Shown here piece by piece: positions 16,907 through 26,371 of a stretch of DNA of 43,745 nucleotides. This DNA comes from a virus. Both the position numbers and the translations under genes were made by a program. The notes under the pieces are model-generated. The model saw only the letters and a list, made by a program, of their open reading frames with translations, had not been told where the DNA came from and ran no database searches. Every line of letters starts with the position of its first letter. Position 1 is the first letter of the stretch. The stretch lies in IMG/VR virus record IMGVR_UViG_3300042691_019090, positions 1-43,745 of that record; one strand, given 5' to 3'.

Positions 16907-19900
16907 TGGCTGATGCCAAGTACAGGGTCAAAATCGGGGGCGCTGAATACGAAGTCGTCGCCCCCGACGAAAACACGGCTTGGCAATGGGCGAACATGGC
17001 CCATGAACAGGAAACCCTGAAAACTGCTGAAAAACCTAAGGAAGGCCCCGGTTTCTTCGGTGCGCTTGGACGCGGGTTGACGACTCTTGGCGACCTACCG
17101 GAAGCGTTCGGGTTTGCTACCGGGGACGAAGAAGCCCGTAAGGAGCTCGCCAAGAAGGAAGAAGGTGCCGGCGAGTTCGGCATGGACAAGTCTCTTGGGG
17201 AAAACTGGGAAGCCCTGAAGGAGCTGGCCGGCGAGTCTCTCGGGTTCATGGGTGCGCCACTTGCAGCGGGTGCCGCAGGTACTCTCGCTGGCGGCCCCTT
17301 GGTCGGTGCTGGTGCCGGTCTTGCCACCCTCCTTGGCCAATACGGCACGACCAACCTGAAGCGGCAGGCGCAGGAAGACGAAGCACGCATTGCACGGGGG
17401 GAGGCTCCGCAAGGGGCCGATGTTGGTAAAGCCGCCCTCGCGGCTACTGGGCAGGCGGGGCTCGACGTGGCTGGTGCCTTCCTTCCAGTGTTTCGTCCGC
17501 TCGCTGCTGCGTTCCCCTTCATGCGTCCACTCCTTGGTGCTGGGGGCGCGAAAGCTGCTGGCGAAGCGGCTGAAGCTATTGTCGAAGCCGCAGCTAAGAA
17601 GCAGCTCACCATCAAGGGTGGTATTGCACGCGGTGTGGCTCAAGGCGTGGCTTTCGAAGTCCCGCAGGAAGTTGCTCAGCAGGCACTGGAGCGCTGGCAG
17701 GCTGGGCTCGAACTGGGTAGCGACGACGCACTGGAGGAATATAAGCAGGCCGCGTTTGGCGCGGCTGTTCTCGGTGGTGGTATCGGCGGTGTCTCCGGCG
17801 GCGCGCAGGCCGCTTTCACCAAAGAAGCTACTCCCAAGTCTTCGGAATCACCTGCACCTGCTGAGGATACTACCGCAGTTGTAGCTGAATTTGATCGGCT
17901 GTTTACCGCTGCTGTCCAGCAGGAGATGCAGGCTGACCCCAAGCTCAAGCCGGGACAGGCGTTCGCCAAGACCAAGGCGCGGGCAATCGAGATTGCGGAG
18001 GAGGCGCGGGCCAATGTCGAAAAAGCACAAGCAGCTCCCGTGGAAGGAGCAGCAAGTGGACCTGACGTGGATGTCGCTGGAACAGCTGGGGCTGGCGTTC
18101 AAGATACTGGCGGCCCCGCGCCCACCGAAGAAGTTGCCGAAGGACCTGCGCCCACTGAACCCGTCGGAGTGGCTGGCACTGGAGCACCTGTTAGTGGAGT
18201 TGCTCCAACAGAAACGGCAGAGCGTGGTGCACTGACGCCGGATATCTATACCTCGGCTGTAGATGCGGTGCGCGAGAGCCAGAAAGCCAGCGCCAGCTTC
18301 ATCCAGCGCAAGCTGGGGATTAAGTACAACGCCGCATCCCGCCTTATCGAGCGTATGGAGCAGGAAGGCATTGTAAGCCCCCCGAGTAAAGACGGTTCGC
18401 GCACCGTGATACCCACCGTCGCCGCTGAACAGAAGGCCGTCGAGCCCGCTGCGCCCGTCACCATTGAGTCTGTCACGGCGGAAATCGAGCAAGCGGTTAC
18501 TGATGGCTTCATTACCGCGCCCCTTGCTGCCAACGCCACCAAGGCCATGGCGTCTGGGAAGTTTACGCCGGCCGAAGTCAAGACTCAGCTCGACACTCTC
18601 ATCAACAACCAACTGGCCAAGCGGTTCGGAGATAATGAAGCCACCGCCCCCTCGGAAACCGGAGAGCAAAGCGATGCGCAGGAAACAGCTTCGCCTGAAA
18701 CCGAAGGCGAAGGACCCGTTGCGGGTGAAAGGGGAGAAGAAGCCGCCCCGGCAGTTGAGGACGAAGTAGACCTTCTGGCGGACGCCCGCAACGCGAAGAC
18801 CATGAAGGAGCGCAAGGATGCTGTGCGCCCTATCGTCGACCTGTTGGCCGAAGACTCCATCAAGGGTGTGAAATATCCGGTGGGGATGACGTCCAAGAAG
18901 CTGGGCACCCTCAAGACCCAGATGGTCAACCAGATTGCGCCGAAAGTTGCGCGTGGCGAAGAGGTCGACCCTGCTGCTGTCGTAGACGCTATCCTGCGCG
19001 ATAATGGTTTCGCTATTCCTGAGCGCGCAGCGGGGACGCCGGCTGCACCTGAACCCGCCACGACTGAGACCCCGGTGGAGGACAGGACGGTTATTGTAGT
19101 CCACGGCGGGTCCGACTTTGAGGTAATTGACCCATCCAAGTTTGGTTCGGGCGAACCCGGTGGTATCCGCCCGCTGGGCAGGGGACTCTACGGCTATGTA
19201 GTTGATGGTAGCGACCCGGAAGCACTGGCGAAAGCCGTTAAGGGCGCGCGCACATACGCGGAAAAATACGGACGTGGGTCCAAAACCATCCACGCATTTA
19301 AGCTTGACCTGTCCGGTGCGGGCGTGGCGTTCAACGGCCCCGAAGTTGAGAGTATCACCCGTAAAGCCACTAAAGGTGCCCCTGCGGCGGCGAAGTTCGA
19401 GCGGCTCCCCATCGGGTTGGTAGAGGTAGGCGTCACCGACACCGGTCGGCTTCAGCCGCTCGCGAAAATTCCTGTTAGTGAGTCCGACAGCACTCTGGTC
19501 GACAGTATCATCAAGGTGCTGGCTGCGCCCGAACCCGCACAGAACGAAACAGTTGAAACTGCTGCGGCTACACCCGTAGTGGAAAATAAGAAGCGCGGGC
19601 GGCCCAAGAAGGCCCCGACTCCGTTGCCTCTACTCGAAGCGACGCCCGCTGCTCCTGCTGCTCCTGCTGCTCCTGCTGCTCCTGCTGCTCCGCCTCCCCC
19701 GCCCCCTCCGCCTCCCACGGGTGGGCCTGCTTCGCAGCCCGGTGGTAAGAAGCCCAAGCCCTTCAAGCTGACCCCGAAGCAGCTCGAAGAGGCGCGTAAG
19801 GCGGCGAACCTGCTCCAGACCAAGGCGAACCGGATGCAGAAGCGCGTGGCCAGCACGCGCGAAGCCCGTGAGGTGATTTCCGAGAGCATCAGCCTCGCCA

Positions 19901-22900
19901 AGTTGCTGCGGGGGGATAAGGCCAACCTCGCTGTGCTGCGCGCTGCGCTCGACAGCCTCAACTCGTCGAAGTGGAAGGTGCTGCTGCCCTTGCTGTCCAC
20001 CGACGATATCTTCCGGGTGGTCAAGGGGCGCGTCCCGGCTCTGAACAGCCTCGATACACTTATCCGCGATAGCGTAACTGGTTACGAAGCCAAGGAGTTC
20101 GTGCGCCTCTCGGACGAGCTGAAGACGGTCGAGAAGTTCCTCAAGCGCTTCCCGAAGGCAGCGGACGTCTTGTCCGACCTTCAGTTCATGGCTGTGGCGT
20201 ATCAGGTCGACCCCTCACTGGCACCCAACGCCACTGAGTATATCAGCCGCGTCGACAAGCGGCTGGCGGAGCTGCGGCGCGAGCTGCAAACCGAAACCGA
20301 CAGGAAGAAGCGGGGCGCTATTCAGGCACAGATAACCACGCGCTCTAAGGCCATTGCCGCTGTCTACAATGGGGGTGAAGTCGAGGGTGAGACCGTCTTC
20401 GGCTGGCGCGACCTCGACAAATCCGAGTATGGTTCCGGGCAGGGTAAGCAGGTTTTCGCGCTTATGCGCGACGCCCACCGCCGCGACTTGGAAGCCAACT
20501 ACCAAGCTATCCGCAGCCGTATTGAGGCCACTTCCGGGGAAGAAGAGAAGCAGGGGCGGCTCGACAAGCTGAGTGCGGCGTTCAAGCCCGCCATGGACCA
20601 AGTCATCTACTTCCCGCTGATGCGCTACGGTGACCACTTCCTGCGCGTGGGTAAGGGTCAGAACAGCATCTTCCTGATGTTCCCCTCGAAGCTCAAGCGG
20701 GACGTCGCCGCGAAGAAGCTGGGTAACAAGGGTATGGAGGTGACCGAGACGGGTCACGTCAGCGAGCTGCGGGTGGAGTTCGAGAACCAGAGCAACCCTC
20801 TCCAAGAGGTCTTGCAGCTCTTCAACGACAACCCCGGTAAGGATGCGTCTGCGCTGCGCGAGCAGGTCTTCGATCTCTGGCTCCAGAGCGGCGTGGTGAG
20901 CGATATGTCCAAGCACCTGCTGAAGCGCGAGCTGCGTGCCGGCTACAGCACGGACATCCTGAAGAACTTCGCCAACTTCCGTCGGCTCTCGATCAACAGC
21001 ACCAAGCGGGCGCAGTTTGGTCACGAGTTGCAGAAGCTCGTCGCCAACGCGCGGCAGCTCGCCAAGGAAGGTCTGGAGGGCATCGACAAGGATACCGCCA
21101 TGGCCTTCATCGACGAAATCGACACCAAGGCGCGGGCCAAGCTGCTGCCGGAGCGCGAGGACAACAGCATCTTCAAGCAGGCTATCGAATTGGGTAATAA
21201 GATGGCCTTCTACCAGTATTTGGCTAACACGAAGAGCGCGCTGATTCAGCTTACTCAGCTGCATATCGTCTCGTTCCCGATGCTCGCACAGCGGTTCGGC
21301 ACGGCCAAGGCTGCCGCGATGCTGTCCAAGTATGCGTTCTCTTCACTGGGTGGGTTGGTCGTTAGCCCTCTGAAGGCCGCTAAGCGCACCAACGGCGAGT
21401 TCGCGTTCGACTGGAAGCAGCCCAATCTGCTCGATAACCCTGTGACGGTGCTCAAGCGGACCTCGGACCCTGAGCTTTACGAAGTGTTGGCTGAAGGCTG
21501 GGCAGCCGGACGCGACACCAACTTGTTCCTCGACACCTTCGCCCAGACCACGGCGGGGGTGGCCACAGCCGACCCGAACCAAGAAACTATCATGCAGTCG
21601 CTGAAGCGGGGGCGTGCTGACCGCGCGTCTATCCGCTCCGCCAAGTTCGTGTTCGATGCCATGGGCGGCCTCATGCACCAGATGGAGCGCGTGAACCGTG
21701 AAGCGACCTATATGTCGGCACTGGAGCTGGCTTACCGTGACGCACGCAGTAAGAAGCAGTCACACGAAGACGCTAAAAAGAGCGCCATCGAGGCGGCGCG
21801 GACGCTGACACTGGAAGCGACGTTCGACTTCACGTCCTATAACAAACCCCGTGCCTTCACCGAAGGTGTCGGTAAGCTGGCCGGGCAGTTCTTCACCTAC
21901 CCCTACATGATGTCGTCGCTGCTGGCGCGCAACCTGTTCACCGCTATCAAGAAAGGTCCGTTGCAGCCCGGCGAGCGCAAGGCCGCCGCCCAGATCGCTG
22001 CCGGCACGATAATGAACATCGGCCTCTACGCCGGTCTGACAGGTCTGCCGTTCTACGGTCTGGCCAAGGTCATCGGTTATATGTTGGCGGAGCTGTTCGA
22101 CGACGAGGACGAAGAAGGCGGCCTGAGCTATGTCGACCCGGAGACTGGTGAACTGAAGGCCACGTACAATATCGACTACTGGTTCCGTAACGTGTGGGTG
22201 CCGAACTTCCTCGGTCCCGGCGGCACTGCGGCTACGATGTTTGGTCTTGATGAGGAGACCGCCAAGGCAATCGAGCTTTCGGCGTTGAAGGGGCCGTTCT
22301 CGGCCCTGTCCGACGTGGACCTCGCCAACTCGGTGGCCACCGACTTTTTCTTCTTCCTGCCCGAGACGCCCCGCGCGGAAACTCTCGAAGGGCAGATGAT
22401 GGAGACCGTGTTCAACACCGTGCTGGGTGCATCCGGCAGCATGTTCCTCGATTATGCCAAGGCGGGGCGCGACTTGACCAACGGCTACACCGAACGCGCT
22501 CTGGAGAAGCTGCCCAAGCTCATCTCCAACCCCCTGAAGGCTGCGCGCTTCGCAGAAGAAGGTCAGCTCAACTACCAAGACGAGCTGGTAGGTATGAACA
22601 AGGACTTCTGGACTTCAGGTAAGGCTATTCTCCAGTCGTTGGGTTTTGCCTCTACCGAAGCCGACGTGGCCGTTGAACGTAACTACGCAGCCAAGAAAAT
22701 CACTGCCAAGGGGGAAGCGGAGCGCGTCAAGGTCACCGACCAGTTCAAACGCGCGGTGCGCGCCTACTACAAGAGCGGCATGACCGACGACGCACAGGCG
22801 GAAGTCGACGAAGCCACTGCCGCCGTGGACGAATATAATCAGACCCACCCTGACAACCCTGTCAGCGGCCCCAGTTTGGCGGAGATGGCCCGGAACACGG

Positions 22901-23004
22901 TCTTCGAGATGGAGAAGAGCAAGCAGCTTAAGGGTATCCCCTTCGACACTGAGGGCAAGACCCGGTTCTTGCAGCCGCGCGTCGAGCGTGAGCTGGAAAA
23001 ATAA
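16906..23004 (+). CDS. Giant internal/polyvalent virion protein with FtsK-gamma-like domain
   Basis: 2,032 residues, the largest gene. Order: N-terminal KYRVKIGGAEYEVVAPDENT (1-30); hydrophobic Ala/Gly helices (about 110-225); an FtsK-gamma-like winged helix (446-506: KASASFIQRKLGIKYNAASR, then LIERMEQEGIVSPP); a putative ADP-ribosyltransferase-like segment (about 726-850; H733 in VVHGGSDF, GRGLYGY at 758-764); an Ala-Pro/poly-Pro linker (about 914-950); a long helical C-terminal half with NTKSALIQLTQLHIVSFPML then AQRFG, PLxRFG-like (about 1441-1465); and membrane-prone stretches near 1690-1730. It is comparable to T7 gp16-type ejected proteins and multi-domain polyvalent proteins injected with phage DNA. 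No lytic transglycosylase motif was identified. Confidence 0.8.
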   Translation: MADAKYRVKIGGAEYEVVAPDENTAWQWANMAHEQETLKTAEKPKEGPGFFGALGRGLTTLGDLPEAFGFATGDEEARKELAKKEEGAGEFGMDKSLGENWEALKELAGESLGFMGAPLAAGAAGTLAGGPLVGAGAGLATLLGQYGTTNLKRQAQEDEARIARGEAPQGADVGKAALAATGQAGLDVAGAFLPVFRPLAAAFPFMRPLLGAGGAKAAGEAAEAIVEAAAKKQLTIKGGIARGVAQGVAFEVPQEVAQQALERWQAGLELGSDDALEEYKQAAFGAAVLGGGIGGVSGGAQAAFTKEATPKSSESPAPAEDTTAVVAEFDRLFTAAVQQEMQADPKLKPGQAFAKTKARAIEIAEEARANVEKAQAAPVEGAASGPDVDVAGTAGAGVQDTGGPAPTEEVAEGPAPTEPVGVAGTGAPVSGVAPTETAERGALTPDIYTSAVDAVRESQKASASFIQRKLGIKYNAASRLIERMEQEGIVSPPSKDGSRTVIPTVAAEQKAVEPAAPVTIESVTAEIEQAVTDGFITAPLAANATKAMASGKFTPAEVKTQLDTLINNQLAKRFGDNEATAPSETGEQSDAQETASPETEGEGPVAGERGEEAAPAVEDEVDLLADARNAKTMKERKDAVRPIVDLLAEDSIKGVKYPVGMTSKKLGTLKTQMVNQIAPKVARGEEVDPAAVVDAILRDNGFAIPERAAGTPAAPEPATTETPVEDRTVIVVHGGSDFEVIDPSKFGSGEPGGIRPLGRGLYGYVVDGSDPEALAKAVKGARTYAEKYGRGSKTIHAFKLDLSGAGVAFNGPEVESITRKATKGAPAAAKFERLPIGLVEVGVTDTGRLQPLAKIPVSESDSTLVDSIIKVLAAPEPAQNETVETAAATPVVENKKRGRPKKAPTPLPLLEATPAAPAAPAAPAAPAAPPPPPPPPPTGGPASQPGGKKPKPFKLTPKQLEEARKAANLLQTKANRMQKRVASTREAREVISESISLAKLLRGDKANLAVLRAALDSLNSSKWKVLLPLLSTDDIFRVVKGRVPALNSLDTLIRDSVTGYEAKEFVRLSDELKTVEKFLKRFPKAADVLSDLQFMAVAYQVDPSLAPNATEYISRVDKRLAELRRELQTETDRKKRGAIQAQITTRSKAIAAVYNGGEVEGETVFGWRDLDKSEYGSGQGKQVFALMRDAHRRDLEANYQAIRSRIEATSGEEEKQGRLDKLSAAFKPAMDQVIYFPLMRYGDHFLRVGKGQNSIFLMFPSKLKRDVAAKKLGNKGMEVTETGHVSELRVEFENQSNPLQEVLQLFNDNPGKDASALREQVFDLWLQSGVVSDMSKHLLKRELRAGYSTDILKNFANFRRLSINSTKRAQFGHELQKLVANARQLAKEGLEGIDKDTAMAFIDEIDTKARAKLLPEREDNSIFKQAIELGNKMAFYQYLANTKSALIQLTQLHIVSFPMLAQRFGTAKAAAMLSKYAFSSLGGLVVSPLKAAKRTNGEFAFDWKQPNLLDNPVTVLKRTSDPELYEVLAEGWAAGRDTNLFLDTFAQTTAGVATADPNQETIMQSLKRGRADRASIRSAKFVFDAMGGLMHQMERVNREATYMSALELAYRDARSKKQSHEDAKKSAIEAARTLTLEATFDFTSYNKPRAFTEGVGKLAGQFFTYPYMMSSLLARNLFTAIKKGPLQPGERKAAAQIAAGTIMNIGLYAGLTGLPFYGLAKVIGYMLAELFDDEDEEGGLSYVDPETGELKATYNIDYWFRNVWVPNFLGPGGTAATMFGLDEETAKAIELSALKGPFSALSDVDLANSVATDFFFFLPETPRAETLEGQMMETVFNTVLGASGSMFLDYAKAGRDLTNGYTERALEKLPKLISNPLKAARFAEEGQLNYQDELVGMNKDFWTSGKAILQSLGFASTEADVAVERNYAAKKITAKGEAERVKVTDQFKRAVRAYYKSGMTDDAQAEVDEATAAVDEYNQTHPDNPVSGPSLAEMARNTVFEMEKSKQLKGIPFDTEGKTRFLQPRVERELEK
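20074..20085. repeat. GTAAC-N2-GTTAC palindrome, left-arm copy
   Basis: GTAACTGGTTAC flanked by C and G. It is the only exact copy in the plus-strand arm. It lies in the giant virion gene, read as Val-Thr-Gly-Tyr, so it may be a chance or a displaced site. Confidence 0.6.
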
Positions 23005-23035
23005 GCGCCCCCCGGCTGGGGGACCGGGGGGCGCT
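23004..23035. terminator. Convergent terminator hairpin between the two arms
   Basis: A perfect 12-bp stem (AGCGCCCCCCGG with CCGGGGGGCGCT) and an 8-base loop begin at the last base of the giant gene's stop. Read on the minus strand, the stem is followed by TTATTTTT, so it is a canonical intrinsic terminator for the leftward (early) transcripts. On the plus strand no U tract follows, so stopping of late transcripts would be weaker or factor-dependent. The rest of the gap to 23098 shows no other clear signal. Confidence 0.85.
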
Positions 23036-23098
23036 CGCGGGATGACTCGACCGCGTGGGGAGAGGGCCAAAGGAGCAAACACCCTCACACCTGTTTTA

Positions 23099-23293
23099 TC
23101 ACATCCGCCATGCCCGTAAAGCCATAATCTTATCCTCGATCACGACCTTGGTGATGACCTTGATACCGAGGCGCTTCGTTACCTGCCTGAGCTCCCTACG
23201 CGCCCTCTGGGGGTCCAAGCAGGGGAAGGTGAGAGAGGTCCCCGGCTTGAACTCCTTCCAGTCTACCTCATAGCAGACCCCTTCAATCCTCAT
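23099..23293 (-). CDS. Small protein of unknown function, last early gene
   Basis: 64 residues from ATG 23293, which lies 11 bases inside the end of the primase gene. Sequence features: MRIEGVCYEVDWKEFKPGTS, then TFPCLDPQRARRELRQVTKR and LGIKVITKVVIEDKIMALRA. The mix of an N-terminal hairpin, one Arg/Lys helix and a beta strand suggests a small nucleic-acid-related fold, but no family was recognised. It is the promoter-distal gene of the leftward arm and is followed by the convergent terminator. Confidence 0.7.
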   Translation of the reverse strand: MRIEGVCYEVDWKEFKPGTSLTFPCLDPQRARRELRQVTKRLGIKVITKVVIEDKIMALRAWRM

Positions 23294-26084
23294 CACCCGG
23301 CTCAACGAGGTCGTTGGCCTCCATGAAGTCGTCGTCAAGCTTCAACCAGACGCATTGAACGGGCACCCCCGCCACCCCGGACAACCCTTTGGACAGGCGG
23401 CGGAGGTCGTTCTTGATGAGCTTACCCCGTTCCTTCAGGCGGCGCAGCGTCTCGGCGTAGTTGACTTGGTGGGCGACACAGAACTCCTTGAAGGGCTTCG
23501 ACGCGATGTAGATGGTCTTCGTATTGGGTTCGATACGGATACGCAGTTCGCCCTTGGGTTCGCGCTTCGGCAGTGGCTTCACATTGCTCCGGGCATCGCC
23601 CTCGTCGATGATGAGGATGTTCTGCATATTGCGGTTGATATAGTCCCCGACGATTTCTTCCGGGTCGGTGGACATGGGCGCGCTCTCGATACGCATACGG
23701 TCCACCTGTGAGCAGGCCCACTCATAAACCCCATCAATGGTCCAGTCGATGAGTTTGAGTTTGCGCGCAATGATACCCCCGACGATGTTTGCAGCAATCG
23801 TGGCCGACCGGAAGCGCTCCTTCGGGAGCAGGCCCAGCTCGGTGTCGATCTTACTTTGGGTGAAGGCGCAGAGCTGCCGGATGGTCTCAAGGTTGTTCAA
23901 CACGTAACGGATGTAGATGGGGCCGGCGTGGCCGTAGTTGTCCATCAGAACCCCGTCGAACATGCGCTTCGCATCATATTCCTCCGGCAGCTGCACCAAC
24001 TCAATGGGGTACTCGAACAGGCGCATGAGCTCGCCTTCCGGGTTGTTCTTGAAGATGGACAGCTTCTCGACGAAGGAGGCGTTGGCGGTGGAGACGGTGA
24101 TGGTCTGCCACGTGGTGTTGTTCTCGCGGAGCTCGTTGGAGCCCGCCATCATACGCTCCTTACCCTTCCCGTTGGACAGAGCGTAAACGATATCAGAGTA
24201 TTCCTTAGGCGTGGCGTTGGTCAGCTCGTCCATGGTTGCCGGGAGGTTGTTCAGGATACCCACCCAGAGCAGTCGCCCGTTCATAGTGTCGTCCTGTTTC
24301 AGCCGCAGCTCCTTGGGGTGACCCCAGACGCTGTTGACCATGTTGAGGATGGTCGTCTTACCCGTGCCGGAGCGGGGGTTGTAAAGGTTGATGACCGCGC
24401 CGGTCTGGTTGAAGAACTTGAGCAGCGGCGCACCGAAGGCGCTGAGTGCAGCAAAAGCGTGTGGCTCCATACCGGGGAGACCATAGAGCGCCCAGACCTC
24501 TTTCCACTTCTCGAACGACCCCTTGGGGCCGATAAACCGGGCCAGTTTCTGCGTGGTCTTGGAGGGAGGAGAGTAGATGTTGCCATCCGCCGTAATCTCT
24601 TGGTCGCCCAACACGAAACGACCCATGTTGTCGACCCATCCGAACTGCTGCCTCATGATTTCTGCCTTTCTGGTGTCTTGGAGGTTCTCGACCATCTGGG
24701 CGACGGCCTCCGCGATGAGGTTGAAGTTGTTGCCGCGCGCCGTGACCCCCCATGTGGAAAGCGCTGCGGTCAGCTCGTCTTTTTTCAAGATTTTGCTGGC
24801 GTGCACCCCGAACTCGCGAAGCGGGTCATTCGGAAGGTGCAAACGGAACATGATGGTATCACCTTCCGTGTGGTCGTGTACGCGCCTGAACGGGTAGATG
24901 GGGTGGGGGTATATCTCGAACGGCGGGGTCTCTTCGTCCTTGTCCGTGTGGAACCACAGAGCGTTGTTGTCCCCCCAATAGAACGGCCAGTTTACGCTAG
25001 GGCGTTCATAAATGACAGGTTTGGCGTCCTCGCCCCCGCCCGAAGGGTTCACTGCGATGAAGTCGTTCTTGGATACCTTTGCCACGGCACCCAGCTCGCG
25101 CGGGCCACGGATTTTGCCCATGTGGGGGCAACCATCGCACAGGGATGGATTAAGCCCGGCGAAGCGCGCGCAAGACGTTGCCTTGCGGACACTCTTGGCC
25201 TTCCGCTCCACAACCTCCGGGTCGTAATCCGCGTGCCCCTCGGACACGACGTGGATAGCCACGTCTGCGTCTTCGCACATAGCCGCAACCGAGAGGGTAT
25301 AGAACCACTCATTGTAACCAGCTGTGTCGGCGTTCGCGACCCAATGGGCGATTTGGGCGCAGCCGTCTCCCTCCGCGCTCCGCTTCAAGAGTTTACGAAA
25401 GCTATACCCTACGCCGCTAAGTGCAGCGTCTTCCGCCGCAGTGGACTTGTAGCCGGGGTCGAAGATACTACGGTTCTGTGGGACAGCCACACCGAGGATG
25501 GAGCAGAACTCCTCCAACGAGCAGGTGTCTCCCTCGACCAGTACCGTAACCGGTTCCGGAGTATCGCCTTTGAAGTTGAAGGTACCCGGCACGCGCAGGA
25601 CGCGCGCTGCCTCGAACACCACGGGGTCGACATAGAGTTGCTGCGTCTCGCACACGGCCCGCAAGCGCTGGGCAACAGGCTCCCATACTTCACGGGTGCA
25701 GGCTTCCTCCAGTGCCCAGTAGACGTGCAGGCCGCGCCCAGAACTGACGATGGTTGGCGTGGGCATACCAGCGCGCGTGCAGAACTTGCGGAGCGCCCGC
25801 ATACCCGCCGGCTGGTCGGGGTAGCTCTTGGATGGCCCGCAGTCGATATCGAGCCAGAAAGACTTGAGGGCTTTAACGTTCTCGTGCCGTCGGCCCCCCT
25901 CGGGGTCTTCGAACTTGGCCACCCCGAAAAACACATCGCGCTTCTGCGCCACATACATGCCGATAAGAGCATCGGCGTCCTCGCGAGAATCGACGAGCTT
26001 CTGTTTTACCTTACCATCCTTGATGCCGACAATAGCATAGAGCCCTTCCTCCGGCTGCACGTGCTCTAGCAGATCAAATGACAT
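23283..26084 (-). CDS. AEP primase fused to DUF927-type helicase
   Basis: 933 residues from ATG 26084 (a GTG two codons earlier is possible). N-terminal archaeo-eukaryotic primase: D79-I-D81 (FWLDIDCG), SSGRGLH with H120, D153 (YVDPVVF) and RVLRVPGTFNFK. A cysteine cluster (SCARFAGLNPSLCDGCPHMG) follows and may bind zinc or Fe-S. The C-terminal ATPase has a Walker A, SGTGKT, near residue 570, a VYALSNGKGKERMM block and an ITVSTANASF sensor-like strand, as in DUF927 phage helicases. It should open and prime the replication fork. The gene lies 54 bases downstream of a small HTH gene, past a hairpin. Confidence 0.87.
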   Translation of the reverse strand: MSFDLLEHVQPEEGLYAIVGIKDGKVKQKLVDSREDADALIGMYVAQKRDVFFGVAKFEDPEGGRRHENVKALKSFWLDIDCGPSKSYPDQPAGMRALRKFCTRAGMPTPTIVSSGRGLHVYWALEEACTREVWEPVAQRLRAVCETQQLYVDPVVFEAARVLRVPGTFNFKGDTPEPVTVLVEGDTCSLEEFCSILGVAVPQNRSIFDPGYKSTAAEDAALSGVGYSFRKLLKRSAEGDGCAQIAHWVANADTAGYNEWFYTLSVAAMCEDADVAIHVVSEGHADYDPEVVERKAKSVRKATSCARFAGLNPSLCDGCPHMGKIRGPRELGAVAKVSKNDFIAVNPSGGGEDAKPVIYERPSVNWPFYWGDNNALWFHTDKDEETPPFEIYPHPIYPFRRVHDHTEGDTIMFRLHLPNDPLREFGVHASKILKKDELTAALSTWGVTARGNNFNLIAEAVAQMVENLQDTRKAEIMRQQFGWVDNMGRFVLGDQEITADGNIYSPPSKTTQKLARFIGPKGSFEKWKEVWALYGLPGMEPHAFAALSAFGAPLLKFFNQTGAVINLYNPRSGTGKTTILNMVNSVWGHPKELRLKQDDTMNGRLLWVGILNNLPATMDELTNATPKEYSDIVYALSNGKGKERMMAGSNELRENNTTWQTITVSTANASFVEKLSIFKNNPEGELMRLFEYPIELVQLPEEYDAKRMFDGVLMDNYGHAGPIYIRYVLNNLETIRQLCAFTQSKIDTELGLLPKERFRSATIAANIVGGIIARKLKLIDWTIDGVYEWACSQVDRMRIESAPMSTDPEEIVGDYINRNMQNILIIDEGDARSNVKPLPKREPKGELRIRIEPNTKTIYIASKPFKEFCVAHQVNYAETLRRLKERGKLIKNDLRRLSKGLSGVAGVPVQCVWLKLDDDFMEANDLVEPGDED

Positions 26085-26098
26085 AGACACGACTCACC

Positions 26099-26120
26099 GT
26101 TGCGGGGAGGTACCCGCAAC
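26099..26120 (-). promoter_or_regulatory. Hairpin in the leader of the primase gene
   Basis: GTTGCGGG pairs with CCCGCAAC (8 bp) around a 6-base loop, ending about 15 bases before the primase ATG and leaving GGTGAG as the probable ribosome site. No U tract follows, so it is not a classic terminator. It may affect translation, processing or mRNA stability. Confidence 0.5.
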
Positions 26121-26138
26121 CCCAAGAATGGTCAGGGG

Positions 26139-26366
26139 TCAACCCAACTTGTCGATGTAAGCGAGGATACGCTCGACGGACTTCTGGCTAGGAGTGCTGT
26201 GGCCAAAGAACCAAGCATAAACCGCAGGACGGCTCACACCCAGCTCCTTGGCCACGGTGTCGACCGGGATATTCCGGTCGACACAAAGCTTACCGAGCTT
26301 CATCCAAGGAAGCGCATCGTCGCCCGCGCGCACCGCGTCAGCAATGCGGAGCGAGTAACCACGCAT
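26139..26366 (-). CDS. Small helix-turn-helix DNA-binding protein
   Basis: 75 residues. An HTH spans about residues 36-54 (DTVAKELGVSRPAVYAWFFG), followed by HSTPSQKSVERILAYIDKLG, a Cro/XRE-like layout. It lies between the ssDNA-binding candidate and the primase with short gaps. It may regulate the early arm and is one candidate, with the gene at 31194, for binding the GTAAC palindromes, but no binding evidence is visible. It is not accompanied by an integrase or divergent repressor gene, so a lysogeny switch is not implied. Confidence 0.75.
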   Translation of the reverse strand: MRGYSLRIADAVRAGDDALPWMKLGKLCVDRNIPVDTVAKELGVSRPAVYAWFFGHSTPSQKSVERILAYIDKLG

Positions 26367-26371
26367 CTCGA

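Noticed and set aside
11080-20444. GGGNAGGG (KOPS-like) octamers on the plus strand at 11080, 19176 and 20437.
   Set aside because: About five are expected on both strands by chance in this length, so these do not by themselves support a link to the FtsK-gamma-like domain.
23856-26069. A 737-codon open frame on the plus strand opposite the primase.
   Set aside because: It is antisense to a gene with clear primase and helicase motifs and has no recognisable domain. High GC content yields long antisense frames.
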